Part shown: piece after piece, positions 1 to 8,518 of the stretch
How positions within the stretch are numbered: the stretch's first letter is position 1
Layout of the letters: the number at the start of each line of letters is the position of its first letter
Source of the DNA: HRBIN12 sp964447335
GTDB lineage: Bacteria; Actinomycetota; UBA4738; HRBIN12
Length of the DNA stretch: 64,000 nucleotides
Direction of reading: 5' to 3'
Assembly: GCA_964447335.1 (NCBI GenBank)
Contig: CAYUSA010000007.1
Span: forward strand, 10,733 to 74,732
Translations under genes and position numbers: made by a program
The notes under the pieces: model-generated
What the model saw: only the letters and a program-made list of their open reading frames with translations
Databases searched by the model: none
Told to the model about the DNA's origin: nothing

Positions 1-289
1 GCTCGTCATCAGCCCGTACGCGAAGAAGGGCCTCGTCGACGACCTCGAGGGCGAGTTCTCCTCCCCGCTCAAGTTCATCGAGGACAACTGGGGCCTGCCG
101 TACCTCACGAAGCGGATCGAGCGCACCCACAACTACGAGCACGTCTTCGACTTCGGGCGCAACCCGCGCACGGACGCACAGCCGCTGCCGAAGCTCGGAT
201 CCTGCTACGGCACCCCGTGGGAGTTCCCCGGCGCCGACTATCCCGGCTGGCCGCAGGACACGACCCCCGATCCGACCCAGTTCGTCTAG
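1..289 (+). CDS. Phosphoesterase (PF04185 type), C-terminal fragment
   Basis: Open from the left edge in the frame starting at base 2; it ends in TAG at 287-289. The visible ~95 residues begin LVISPYAKKG and include FSSPLKFIEDNWGLPYL. The same block (IISPYAKEG, FSSVLRFIEDNWGL) occurs in the complete phosphoesterase at 51642-52997, so family membership is supported inside the window. The family includes phospholipase C and acid phosphatase-like enzymes, usually exported. The N-terminal signal and metal-binding region lie outside the window, so substrate and localisation cannot be judged. It is the first of three paralogs seen here. Confidence 0.85.
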   Translation, partial: LVISPYAKKGLVDDLEGEFSSPLKFIEDNWGLPYLTKRIERTHNYEHVFDFGRNPRTDAQPLPKLGSCYGTPWEFPGADYPGWPQDTTPDPTQFV

Positions 290-321
290 ACCAGGCGCGC
301 CCGGTGCGCCGACCCGCCGAT

Positions 322-350
322 TTGACCGGTGAACACCGCTGGCGCATACT
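322..350 (+). promoter_or_regulatory. Promoter of the ROK regulator gene
   Basis: A -35 box TTGACC (322-327) is followed after exactly 17 bp by a -10 box CATACT (345-350). This puts transcription start near 357, about 20 nt before the ATG at 377. It is one of the best sigma-70-like matches in the window. The operator palindrome at 349-371 overlaps the -10 end and the start site. Confidence 0.6.
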
Positions 351-371
351 TCCTTTCGGTCTGAAAGGAAG
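349..371. promoter_or_regulatory. Perfect inverted repeat, candidate ROK operator
   Basis: CTTCCTTTC (349-357), five bases GGTCT, then GAAAGGAAG (363-371): two perfect 9-bp arms. It covers the predicted start site, and its right arm contains the AAGGAAGG ribosome-binding sequence of the ATG at 377. A TTTC-N5-GAAA core resembles operators reported for ROK/XylR repressors, so autoregulation is likely. In RNA the repeat could also form a hairpin that hides the ribosome-binding site. Confidence 0.6.
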
Positions 372-376
372 GCCGC

Positions 377-1552
377 ATGGACCACTCGGTCACGATCCTC
401 GAGGTGCTGCGACAGCGGCTGGAGGCATCGCGCGGAGAGCTCGCGGAGCTGACCGGTCTGTCCGCCGCCACCATCAGCCGCGCGATCGCGAGACTGCGGC
501 GCGAGGGCCTCGTCGACGAGCGGGCGGGCGATCCCCCGGGGATCGGCCGCCCCCCTCGCATCGTCCGCCTGCGCACGGACGCGGCCTACGTGCTTGGGAT
601 CGACGCCGGAAGCTCGCGGATCAGGGCGGTGGTCACGGATCTGGATGGTTCGATCCGCGCCTCGGCGACCAGCGTCGTGCGCCGTACCCGCGACGCGATG
701 TCGGTCGTGGAGGCCATCGTCCGCACGGCGGAGCAGGCTCGCGGCGAGGTCGCACGGCGTCCCGTGCTCGCGGCCGCCGCCGGCGTGTCGGGGATCGTCG
801 ACCGGCTCGCGGGACGGGTGCTCCTTTCCCCCGACCTCCCCGGCCTGCAGGGTGAAGCGCTCGGGAGCCGGCTCGAGGAGCTCCTCGGCCTGCCGACCGC
901 GATCGACAACGACGACCTCCTCGCGGCCGTCGGCGAAGCGGCGTTCGGAGCTGCGAAGGGATGCTCGGACGTCGTCTTCCTTTCCCTCGGCTACGGCCTC
1001 GGCGCCGGGATCATCGTGGACGGCCGGCCGGTTCGCGGCTCGAGCTCGTCCGCCGGAGCGATCGCCTTCCTGACACCCGGCCGGTTGGAGGATCGAGCGT
1101 CCGGACGGGCGATCCCGACTCGGTACCTCGATCGGGTCGCCAAGCGACGATCCCGCAACACGATCCAGCAGACCGCCAAGATCGACGCCGAGGAGGTGGT
1201 CCGGCGAGCCGGGCAGGGCGATGCCGTGGCGGAGGCCGTCGTCCGGAGCGTCATCGACGCCCTCGGCAACCTGGTGGTGAACGTCGCCGCGCTCCTGGAC
1301 CCCGAGGTCATCGTGCTCGGAGGCGGCCTCACGCAGGGCGGACGGGACTTCGTGGAACCGCTCGAGGAACGGCTCCGCAACGCGGTCCCCTACCCGCCGA
1401 GGCTCGCGCGATCCACGCTCGGCGACGACGCGGTCGCTCGCGGAGCCGCCGTCCTTGCCCTCAGCATCGCGAAGCACCGACTCGCAGACCGCGATGGCAC
1501 GTCAACCCGCACGCCCGACCCCCGGCGGATCGGGGTGCTCGAGCTCGTCTAG
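377..1552 (+). CDS. ROK family transcriptional regulator (NagC/XylR type)
   Basis: 391 aa. Residues 1-50 form a winged helix-turn-helix (ELAELTGLSAATISRAIARL). A sugar-kinase-like ROK domain follows, with a nucleotide loop GIDAGSS (74-80), IDNDD (176-180) and GYGLGAG (205-211). The zinc motif CxCGxxGCxE is absent, and the usual GEIGH sequence is replaced by GAIAF (227-231), so this looks like a pure ligand-responsive regulator rather than a kinase. The ribosome-binding site AAGGAAGG lies inside the operator palindrome at 349-371. The gene heads the aminotransferase/ABC/peptidase cassette and probably controls it; the inducer is unknown. Confidence 0.85.
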   Translation: MDHSVTILEVLRQRLEASRGELAELTGLSAATISRAIARLRREGLVDERAGDPPGIGRPPRIVRLRTDAAYVLGIDAGSSRIRAVVTDLDGSIRASATSVVRRTRDAMSVVEAIVRTAEQARGEVARRPVLAAAAGVSGIVDRLAGRVLLSPDLPGLQGEALGSRLEELLGLPTAIDNDDLLAAVGEAAFGAAKGCSDVVFLSLGYGLGAGIIVDGRPVRGSSSSAGAIAFLTPGRLEDRASGRAIPTRYLDRVAKRRSRNTIQQTAKIDAEEVVRRAGQGDAVAEAVVRSVIDALGNLVVNVAALLDPEVIVLGGGLTQGGRDFVEPLEERLRNAVPYPPRLARSTLGDDAVARGAAVLALSIAKHRLADRDGTSTRTPDPRRIGVLELV

Positions 1553-1568
1553 GAAGGAGGAGGTGTCC

Positions 1569-2909
1569 ATGCCCGAACTGCGAACGGCTCGCTCGCAGTC
1601 CCTCTACGCGGAAGCCCAGAAGGTGATCGCCGGCGGCGTGAACAGCGGCGCCCGCGGTCCCGCAGCCGGGTGGGTTCCGGGTCCGCCGGTGGTCGACCAC
1701 GGCTCTGGTCCGTACCTGTGGGACGTCGATGGCAACCGGTACATCGACTACCTGCTCGCACTGGGCCCGATGATCCACGGCCACGCGCATCCGCACATGA
1801 CCGAGGCCGTCACGGCCGCGATCCGGGACATCGGCACGATGTTCGCGCTCCCCTACGAGCTGGAGGCGGAGGCCGCCCGGCGGATCACCGCCGTGGTCCC
1901 CTCGGCCGAGCTCGTCCGGTTCTCGAACTCGGGCACCGAGGCCGTCCTCCACGCGACGAGGATCGCCCGCGCCGCGACCGGACGCGACGTCGTCATGCGG
2001 TTCGAGGGGCAGTACCACGGGTGGGCCGACCAGCTCGAGTGGAGCCACCACCCGCCGCTCGACGCCGCCGGTCCGCACGAGCGCCCGAACGCGATCCCCG
2101 GCTCGAAAGGGATCCCGGCCGCGATCGGCCCCACGCTCGCCGTCATGCCCTGGAACGACGCCGAGGTCGTCGAGGCCTTCATGCGTGAGCGCGGGAACGA
2201 GGTGGCGGCGATCCTCACCGAGCCAATCATGGGCAACACGGGCGTCATCCCGCCGAAGCCCGGCTACCTGGAGGCGCTTCGGCGCATCGCGACCGAGCAC
2301 GGCGCGGTCCTGATCTTCGACGAGGTCATCACCGGGTTCCGGGTGGCGCTCGGCGGCGCCCAGGCCAAGTACGGGGTGACACCGGACCTGACCACGATGG
2401 CGAAGGCGCTCGGCGGCGGGTTCCCCGTGTCCGCGATCGTGGGACGCCGGGACCTCATGGAGCTCGTGTCCGAGGGCGAGGTGCTCCACGCGGGCACCTA
2501 CAACGCGAGCGCGCTCGCGATGGCCGCGGTGTGCGCGTCGATCGACCTGCTCTCGGAGCCGGGCACGCACGAACGGCTCTTCGCCCGGGCCGAACGGCTG
2601 ATGGAGGGGTTCCGCGGGATCTTCGCGGCCCGCGGCATCCCGGTCCAGGTGCAGGGCGTCGGGCCGATGTTCCAGGTCTGGTTCAGCGAGACGCCGATCC
2701 ACGGCTATCGGGACGCGGCGCCGCACCTGAACTCGCCGAAGTACGCGGCCCTCGCGCTCGCCCTGCACGAGCGGGGCGTGATGGTGCACCCGAGCAACAT
2801 CGAGCTCTGGTTCGTCTCCACCGTGCACACCGAGGACGACGTCGACGCGACCCTGACGGCGTTCGAGGACGCGGTGGCGGCCACGGCGAGCGATCTCGCG
2901 TCGGGATGA
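1569..2909 (+). CDS. HemL-like class III aminotransferase/aminomutase
   Basis: 446 aa PLP enzyme closely resembling glutamate-1-semialdehyde 2,1-aminomutase: GGVNS near residue 22, SGTEA (121-125), IFDEVITGF with the cofactor aspartate D251, and TTMAKALGGGFP with the PLP lysine K279. I chose the ATG at 1569 over upstream in-frame starts because AGGAAGGAGGAGG precedes it. No haem genes are nearby. It sits 16 bp after a ROK regulator and 14 bp before a peptide-type ABC operon. A catabolic transaminase or aminomutase acting on the imported substrate is therefore more likely than tetrapyrrole synthesis. The product assignment within the subfamily is uncertain. Confidence 0.8.
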   Translation: MPELRTARSQSLYAEAQKVIAGGVNSGARGPAAGWVPGPPVVDHGSGPYLWDVDGNRYIDYLLALGPMIHGHAHPHMTEAVTAAIRDIGTMFALPYELEAEAARRITAVVPSAELVRFSNSGTEAVLHATRIARAATGRDVVMRFEGQYHGWADQLEWSHHPPLDAAGPHERPNAIPGSKGIPAAIGPTLAVMPWNDAEVVEAFMRERGNEVAAILTEPIMGNTGVIPPKPGYLEALRRIATEHGAVLIFDEVITGFRVALGGAQAKYGVTPDLTTMAKALGGGFPVSAIVGRRDLMELVSEGEVLHAGTYNASALAMAAVCASIDLLSEPGTHERLFARAERLMEGFRGIFAARGIPVQVQGVGPMFQVWFSETPIHGYRDAAPHLNSPKYAALALALHERGVMVHPSNIELWFVSTVHTEDDVDATLTAFEDAVAATASDLASG

Positions 2910-2923
2910 AGGGGGGTAGATAG

Positions 2924-4561
2924 ATGCGAACACGCAGGGTCTTGGGCGCCACGATCGGGGCGCTCCTGTTGGTGACGTCGCTCGCGACGGCGTGCACGAG
3001 GGACGAAGGAGGAGGCGCGGCACGGACCACGCTCCGGGTGGGCTGGTCCTCCGAGCCCGACAAGATGAACCCGCTCACGTCCTGGAGCACCGAGGCGTAC
3101 GAGGTGCTCTCTCTCGTCTACGACAACCTGCTCGGCTACGACGAGAACCTGAAGACCGAGAACCAGCTCGCCGAGAGCTTCGAGTACTCGACCGACGGCC
3201 TGTCGATCACGTACCACCTGCGGCCGGACGTCACGTGGCATGACGGAGAGCCGTTCACGTCGGCCGACGTGAAGTTCACGTTCGAGCTCATCAAGGAGGG
3301 GAGCCTCGGCGCCTACGCCCAGTGGCTCACCGGGATGACCGGGGTGGACACGCCCGACGACCAGACCGCGGTGGTGTCCTTCGACGCGCCGCAGGCGTTC
3401 AACCCCGGCCTCGCGATCCCTATCGTGCCGGAGCACATCTGGTCGGCCGTCCCCGCGGACGAGCTCAAGAAGTTCCCGAACGACACGCCGGTCGGCACGG
3501 GGCCGTACCGCCTCGTCGAGTGGAAGCAGGGAGAGACGGTCACCCTCGAGCGGAACCCCGACTGGTGGGGCGACGCGCCGGCCGCCAAGCGCATCGTGTT
3601 CGTCCTGTACGGCAACGAGGACGTCATGGCACAGGCGCTCCGCGCCGGCGAGGTGGACATCCTGACGGAGGTCCCGCCGACGATCTTCGACGGGCTCGTG
3701 GGCGCCGAGAACGTGAACGCGATCTCGCTCCCGTCGTTCTCGTTCCACCACATCGGGTTCAACGTGGACACCGACCCGGCCTCGAGGGGCAACCCACTCC
3801 TCCTGGACCCGGTGATCCGCCGGGCGCTCAACTACGCGATCGACCGCGACCAGCTGGTCGAGCTCGCGCTCGCCGGCCACGGCCAGCCGGGGAGCGTGCT
3901 CCTGCCTCCGGCCTTCGGGGACTGGCAGTACCAGGTGACCGCCGAGGAGGAGATGAACGCCAACCCCGAAGCGGCCATCGCGCTGCTCGAGGACGCCGGC
4001 TACACGGACACCGACGGGGACGGCGTACGGGAGAGCCCCGATGGTGCCCCGCTCGAGTTCCGCCTCATCGCGATCGAGTCCACGACGGTGGACGTCCGGG
4101 CCGCGGAGCTGTTCCGTGACGCCGCGTCCGAGGTCGGCATCAAGCTCGACCTGCAGACGATGGACGAGAACACGCTCGGGGACATCGTCTACAACCTCAA
4201 GGACCCGGACTGGGACATCTTCGTGTGGGGCTGGGACTCCGGCGTGGCCGATCCCGACTACATGCTCGGCATCGTCCTCTGCAGCCAGATCGGCGGCAAC
4301 AACGACGTCTTCTACTGCGATCAGGGGTACGACGCGCTGTACGACCAGCAGGCGACGACCGTCGAGGAAGCCGCACGGATGCCGATCGTGCATCAGATGC
4401 AGCAGATGTTCTACGAGTCGGGCGTCTACATCGTGATGTGGTACCAGGACAAGCTCCAGGCCTACCGGACCGACACCTGGGAGGGCTGGACGGAGACCCC
4501 CGGAGGGATCGTCTTCAACTTCACCCGAGACAACTACCTGAACGCGACACCCGTGGCGTGA
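2924..4561 (+). CDS. ABC transporter substrate-binding lipoprotein (SBP family 5)
   Basis: 545 aa. A lipoprotein signal (LVTSLATAC, lipidated Cys24) precedes a family 5 binding protein of the oligopeptide/dipeptide/nickel class, recognisable from LRPDVTWHDGEPFTSADVKFT and VPTGPYRL-like segments (VGTGPYRLVEW). Its length is normal for the family. It would sit on the outer face of the membrane and deliver substrate to the permeases at 4591-6464. A strong GGGG-type ribosome-binding sequence precedes the ATG. Family 5 proteins bind peptides, nickel or sugars; the neighbouring M20 peptidase favours a peptide or N-acyl amino acid. Confidence 0.9.
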   Translation: MRTRRVLGATIGALLLVTSLATACTRDEGGGAARTTLRVGWSSEPDKMNPLTSWSTEAYEVLSLVYDNLLGYDENLKTENQLAESFEYSTDGLSITYHLRPDVTWHDGEPFTSADVKFTFELIKEGSLGAYAQWLTGMTGVDTPDDQTAVVSFDAPQAFNPGLAIPIVPEHIWSAVPADELKKFPNDTPVGTGPYRLVEWKQGETVTLERNPDWWGDAPAAKRIVFVLYGNEDVMAQALRAGEVDILTEVPPTIFDGLVGAENVNAISLPSFSFHHIGFNVDTDPASRGNPLLLDPVIRRALNYAIDRDQLVELALAGHGQPGSVLLPPAFGDWQYQVTAEEEMNANPEAAIALLEDAGYTDTDGDGVRESPDGAPLEFRLIAIESTTVDVRAAELFRDAASEVGIKLDLQTMDENTLGDIVYNLKDPDWDIFVWGWDSGVADPDYMLGIVLCSQIGGNNDVFYCDQGYDALYDQQATTVEEAARMPIVHQMQQMFYESGVYIVMWYQDKLQAYRTDTWEGWTETPGGIVFNFTRDNYLNATPVA

Positions 4562-4590
4562 GCCGGGACTGAGGGATCGGGCAGGCCGCG

Positions 4591-5571
4591 ATGGGCGTGT
4601 TCAGGGCGGGCTACCTCCTGCGCAAGGCGGGGCAGCTCGCCATCACGCTCTTCGCGGTCATCACCTTCAACTTCCTGCTGTTCCGCGTGCTGCCGGGTGA
4701 TCCCGTGCAGCTGATCGCACGGGCCGGGCACCTCACCCCGGAGGCGGCCGACCAGCTCCGAGCCACGTTCGGGCTGGATCGGCCGCTGCCGGTCCAGTAC
4801 TGGTACTACCTGCGTCGCCTCTTCGCGGGGGACTTCGGCTTCTCGTACACGTACGGGCGCTCGGTCAACGGCATCGTCGCCGAGCGCATGACCAACACGC
4901 TGATCCTGCTCGGCGCGGCGACGGTCCTCATCGTGCTGCTCGGGGTCGGGCTCGGGATCTTGGCCGCGGCCAGGCGGGACTCCAAGGTGGACTCCGGGCT
5001 CGTCGTGAGCTCGCTCGTGTTCTGGAGCTTCCCGACCTTCTGGACGGGGATGATCCTCTTGTTCCTGCTCGGCGTGTGGCTGCACGCGTTCCCGATCTCC
5101 GGGATGACGACGCCGGGCGCGGTCTACGCCGGGACGCTCGACCGATGGTCGGACATCGTGAGCCATCTGTTCCTGCCGACGATCACGCTCGCGCTCGTGG
5201 ACATCGCGCAGTTCATCCTCATCACGCGGAGCTCGCTCGTCGACGTCCTCACCGAGGACTTCATCCTCACCGCGAAGGCGAAGGGGCTCCCCCGCCGTCG
5301 AGTGATCTGGCGGCACGGGTTCCGCAACGCCCTCCTCCCGGTGATCACGGCGTCGGCCCTGTACATCGGCCTGGTGGTGGGCGGCGCGATCCAGGTCGAG
5401 ACGGTCTTCTCCTACCCCGGGATGGGCCGCCTGATGTACGACGCCGTGCTGCGGCGCGACTACCCGATCCTCGAGGCGTGCTTCCTGATCTTCGCGGTGA
5501 CGGTGATCCTCGCGAACTTCGTGAGCGACCTCCTGTACCAGGTCCTCGACCCGAGGGTGCGGGAGACGTGA
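4591..5571 (+). CDS. ABC transporter permease, DppB-like
   Basis: 326 aa integral membrane protein with about six hydrophobic segments. It starts with the family's typical N-terminal helix (AITLFAVITFNFLLFRVLPGDPV). The cytoplasmic EAA-like loop that contacts the ATPases reads LTAKAKGLPRRRVIWRHGFRNALLPV. This is the first permease of the importer. Its TGA overlaps the next gene's ATG by one base at 5571, so translation is probably coupled. Confidence 0.9.
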   Translation: MGVFRAGYLLRKAGQLAITLFAVITFNFLLFRVLPGDPVQLIARAGHLTPEAADQLRATFGLDRPLPVQYWYYLRRLFAGDFGFSYTYGRSVNGIVAERMTNTLILLGAATVLIVLLGVGLGILAAARRDSKVDSGLVVSSLVFWSFPTFWTGMILLFLLGVWLHAFPISGMTTPGAVYAGTLDRWSDIVSHLFLPTITLALVDIAQFILITRSSLVDVLTEDFILTAKAKGLPRRRVIWRHGFRNALLPVITASALYIGLVVGGAIQVETVFSYPGMGRLMYDAVLRRDYPILEACFLIFAVTVILANFVSDLLYQVLDPRVRET

Positions 5572-6464
5572 TGGCCGAGCCGGCGCGAGTGGAGGAGGGA
5601 CTCGAGCGGCATGCCGCCGTGCGCCGGGCGTGGCGAGAGCTGTGGGGCGACGGCCTCGGCCGGACCGGGGTCCTGCTGCTGCTCCTCGTCACGGTCGTGG
5701 CCGTCGCCGGCCCGATGCTGTTCCCGTTCGACCCGAAGGCCGTCGGCGCGTCGTCCTCGGACATCTTCCAGCCACCCTCGGCGCCGCACTGGTTGGGAAC
5801 GGACGAGCTCGGGCGGGACGTCTTCCGGCAGGTCCTGGCGGGGGCGCGGATCTCGCTCCTGGTCGGCCTGGTCGCCACCGCCATCTCGATGCTCGTGGGC
5901 TCGTTGATCGGCCTCGTGTCGGGCTACGCGGTCGGCAAGCTCGACGCCGTGATGATGCGCTTCACCGACTTCTTCCTGGTCATCCCGACGCTGCCACTCG
6001 TGATCGCCCTCGCGGCGATCTTCGGGCAGAGCCTCGGGATCATCATCCTGGTGATCGGGCTCACCGGATGGCCGGGGACGGCGCGGATCGTCCGCTCCCA
6101 GGTCCTATCCCTCCGGGAGCGGCAGTTCGTCACACGGATCCGCTCGTTCGGCGCCTCCGATCTGCGGATCGTGGGCGTGCACATCCTGCCGAACGTCCTG
6201 CCGCTGATCTTCGCGAACACGGTGCTCGTCATCGCGGGCTCGATCCTGTCCGAGGCGACCCTCGCGTTCCTCGGTCTCGGCGACCCGGTCCACGTGTCGT
6301 GGGGCACGATGCTGCACTTCGCGTTCGTCACCGGCGCGACCGGCCGAGGCGCGTGGTGGTACTTCCTGCCGCCCGGCATCGGGATCGTGGTGGTCGTGCT
6401 CGGCTTCACGCTGATCGGGCACACGCTCGACCGGATCCTCAACCCTCGGCTGCGGGAGCGCTGA
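5571..6464 (+). CDS. ABC transporter permease, DppC-like
   Basis: 297 aa. The N-terminal cytoplasmic part (ATG at 5571, overlapping the dppB-like stop) leads into a first membrane helix. The conserved HWLGTDELGRDVF segment follows, then about five more helices. The EAA-like loop is FVTRIRSFGASDLRIVGVHILPNVLP. Together with the DppB-like protein it would form the heterodimeric channel. A much longer upstream reading in this frame overlaps dppB-like and is not real. Its stop overlaps the next ATG by one base at 6464. Confidence 0.9.
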   Translation: MAEPARVEEGLERHAAVRRAWRELWGDGLGRTGVLLLLLVTVVAVAGPMLFPFDPKAVGASSSDIFQPPSAPHWLGTDELGRDVFRQVLAGARISLLVGLVATAISMLVGSLIGLVSGYAVGKLDAVMMRFTDFFLVIPTLPLVIALAAIFGQSLGIIILVIGLTGWPGTARIVRSQVLSLRERQFVTRIRSFGASDLRIVGVHILPNVLPLIFANTVLVIAGSILSEATLAFLGLGDPVHVSWGTMLHFAFVTGATGRGAWWYFLPPGIGIVVVVLGFTLIGHTLDRILNPRLRER

Positions 6465-7447
6465 TGAGCCTGCTCGAGATCCGCAGCCTCGGGATCCGCT
6501 ACGCGACGAAGGCCGGCGTCGTGCAGGCGGTGGACGACGTGGACCTCACGGTCGACGAAGGGGAGATGGTCGGCCTCGCGGGCGAGTCCGCGTGCGGCAA
6601 GACGACCGTGGCGCTCGCGATCCCCCGACTCCTGCCCGACAACGCCACCGTCACGCAGGGCTCGATCCGCCTGGCCGGGGTCGACCTCCTGTCCGCCCCC
6701 GAGCACGCGATGGAGCGGAGCCGCTGGTCGGACGTCTCGGTCGTGTTCCAGGGCGCGATGAATGCGCTGAACCCGGTCCAGACCGTCGGCGCGCAGATCC
6801 TCGAGCCGATCCGTTTCCACGAACCCGGCACGCCGAAAGAGCAGGCGAAGGCGCGGGTGGGTGAGCTGCTCGAGCAGGTGGGTATCCCGGCGACCCGGGC
6901 CAGGGAGTACCCGCACGAGCTCTCCGGCGGCATGCGACAACGCGTCATGGTCGCGATGGCGCTCGCGTGCCGCCCGAAGCTCGTGATCGCCGACGAGCCG
7001 GTCACCGCGCTCGACGTGATGACGCAGGCGCAGATCCTCAGCCTGCTCCGGGACCTGCGGCGCGAGTTCGGCATCGCGATGATCCTGATCTCACACGACC
7101 TGTCGGTGATCGCCGAGACGTGCGACCGCGTGGCCATCATGTACGCGGGGCGGATCGCCGAGGAGGCGCCGGCTGAGGCCCTCTTCGGAACCGCCGATCG
7201 GCGCGGGCGTCCCGCGCATCCGTACACGCAAGCGCTGCTCGAAGCCTTCCCGAACATCCATCACGAGCGGACCTTCGTCGAGGGCATCCCCGGGTATCCG
7301 CCCGACCTGTCGGCCCCCCCGCCGGGATGCCGGTTCGCCGACCGGTGCCCGAGGGTGATCGACCGGTGCCGGCGCGAGAGCCCCGCGCTGCGCGAGGTGG
7401 GCGACGCACACCTCGCGGCGTGTCACCTCGCCGAGGAGGACGGATGA
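6464..7447 (+). CDS. ABC transporter ATP-binding protein, DppD-like
   Basis: 327 aa. Walker A is GESACGKTT, the signature LSGGMRQRV and Walker B LVIADEPVTALDV. The C-terminal oligopeptide/dipeptide extension carries four cysteines (PPGCRFADRCPRVIDRC ... AACH), typical of OppD/DppD, where it may hold an iron-sulfur site. The start at 6464 overlaps the previous stop by one base. It is the first of the importer's two non-identical ATPases. Confidence 0.9.
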   Translation: MSLLEIRSLGIRYATKAGVVQAVDDVDLTVDEGEMVGLAGESACGKTTVALAIPRLLPDNATVTQGSIRLAGVDLLSAPEHAMERSRWSDVSVVFQGAMNALNPVQTVGAQILEPIRFHEPGTPKEQAKARVGELLEQVGIPATRAREYPHELSGGMRQRVMVAMALACRPKLVIADEPVTALDVMTQAQILSLLRDLRREFGIAMILISHDLSVIAETCDRVAIMYAGRIAEEAPAEALFGTADRRGRPAHPYTQALLEAFPNIHHERTFVEGIPGYPPDLSAPPPGCRFADRCPRVIDRCRRESPALREVGDAHLAACHLAEEDG

Positions 7448-8496
7448 GCGGCGAGGGCGCGGCCCGCCCCGCGGACCCGGCACTCCCGGCCGAGGCGCCC
7501 GTCGCCGAGCCCCTCCTGCGGGTCGAGGACCTCGCCGTCCACTACCCCGTGCGCCGGAGCGCGGGGGCGTTCCGGGCGCGCGAGGTCGTCCGCGCGGTGG
7601 ACGGCGTCTCGTTCGACGTGCGGCCGGGCGAGGTGCTCGCCCTCGTGGGAGAGTCGGGATGCGGCAAGACCAGCATCGCTCGCGCCGTCATGCGCCTGGT
7701 CGAACCCACCGCCGGCCGCATCGTGTTCCGAGGGAACGACATCACGCACCTGCGGGGGCGCGAGCTGCGCGAGCTCCGGCAGCGGTTCCAGATGATCTTC
7801 CAGGATCCGTACGAATCCCTCGACCCACGGCAAACGGTCTTCGAGACCGTCTCCGAGCCGCTCCTCATCCACGGGCGCGGCCGCGACGCGAGCGAGCGCC
7901 AGGAGCTGGTCGATCGAGCGCTGGAGCGGGCCGGTCTCCACCCGCCGGGGGAGATCGCCCGGCGCTACCCGCACCACCTGTCCGGGGGTCAGCGCCAGCG
8001 GGTCGCCATCGCGGCCGCGATGGTGCTCGACCCGACGCTGGTCGTGGCCGACGAGCCGGTCTCGATGCTGGACGTGTCGCTGCGAGCCGGGATCTTGAAG
8101 CTGATGCTCGAGCTGCGCGAGCGGCGCGATCTCGCCTACCTGTTCATCACGCACGACCTCTCGCTCGCCTGGGTGGTGGCCGACCGGATCGCGGTGGTGT
8201 ACCTCGGCCGCGTCGTCGAGATCGGCCCGGCCGCGGAGGTCATCGGGCAACCCCGCCACCCGTACACCCGAGCCCTCGTCTCGGTGGTCCCCGTCCCGGA
8301 GGCCGGGGCCGCCGAGGAGCAGATCCTGCTCGTCGGCGAGGCGCCCTCGCCCACCTCGATCCCACCGGGCTGCCGGTTCGCGTCGCGCTGCTGGCTCCGG
8401 CGCGAGCGGGGCGACCCGCAGGAATGCACGTCTACGGATCCCGCGCTCCGCGGCGAGGGTCCGACGGAGCACCTCTCCGCCTGCCACTTCACCTAG
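7444..8496 (+). CDS. ABC transporter ATP-binding protein, DppF-like
   Basis: 350 aa. Walker A is GESGCGKTS, the signature LSGGQRQRV and Walker B LVVADEPVSMLDV. The cysteine-bearing OppF/DppF C-terminal extension is present (PPGCRFASRCWLRRE ... ACHF). The ATG at 7444 overlaps the previous stop in an ATGA arrangement. The extra ~30 residues before the ATPase core are rich in Ala/Pro and probably unstructured. This completes a full binding-protein-dependent importer of five genes. Confidence 0.9.
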   Translation: MSGEGAARPADPALPAEAPVAEPLLRVEDLAVHYPVRRSAGAFRAREVVRAVDGVSFDVRPGEVLALVGESGCGKTSIARAVMRLVEPTAGRIVFRGNDITHLRGRELRELRQRFQMIFQDPYESLDPRQTVFETVSEPLLIHGRGRDASERQELVDRALERAGLHPPGEIARRYPHHLSGGQRQRVAIAAAMVLDPTLVVADEPVSMLDVSLRAGILKLMLELRERRDLAYLFITHDLSLAWVVADRIAVVYLGRVVEIGPAAEVIGQPRHPYTRALVSVVPVPEAGAAEEQILLVGEAPSPTSIPPGCRFASRCWLRRERGDPQECTSTDPALRGEGPTEHLSACHFT

Positions 8497-8518
8497 GGAA
8501 CCGAGGAAGGAGTCCGCC

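Noticed and set aside
1455..1568. N-terminal extension of the HemL-like gene
   Set aside because: It overlaps the ROK gene, lacks a ribosome-binding site and falls outside the conserved family start.
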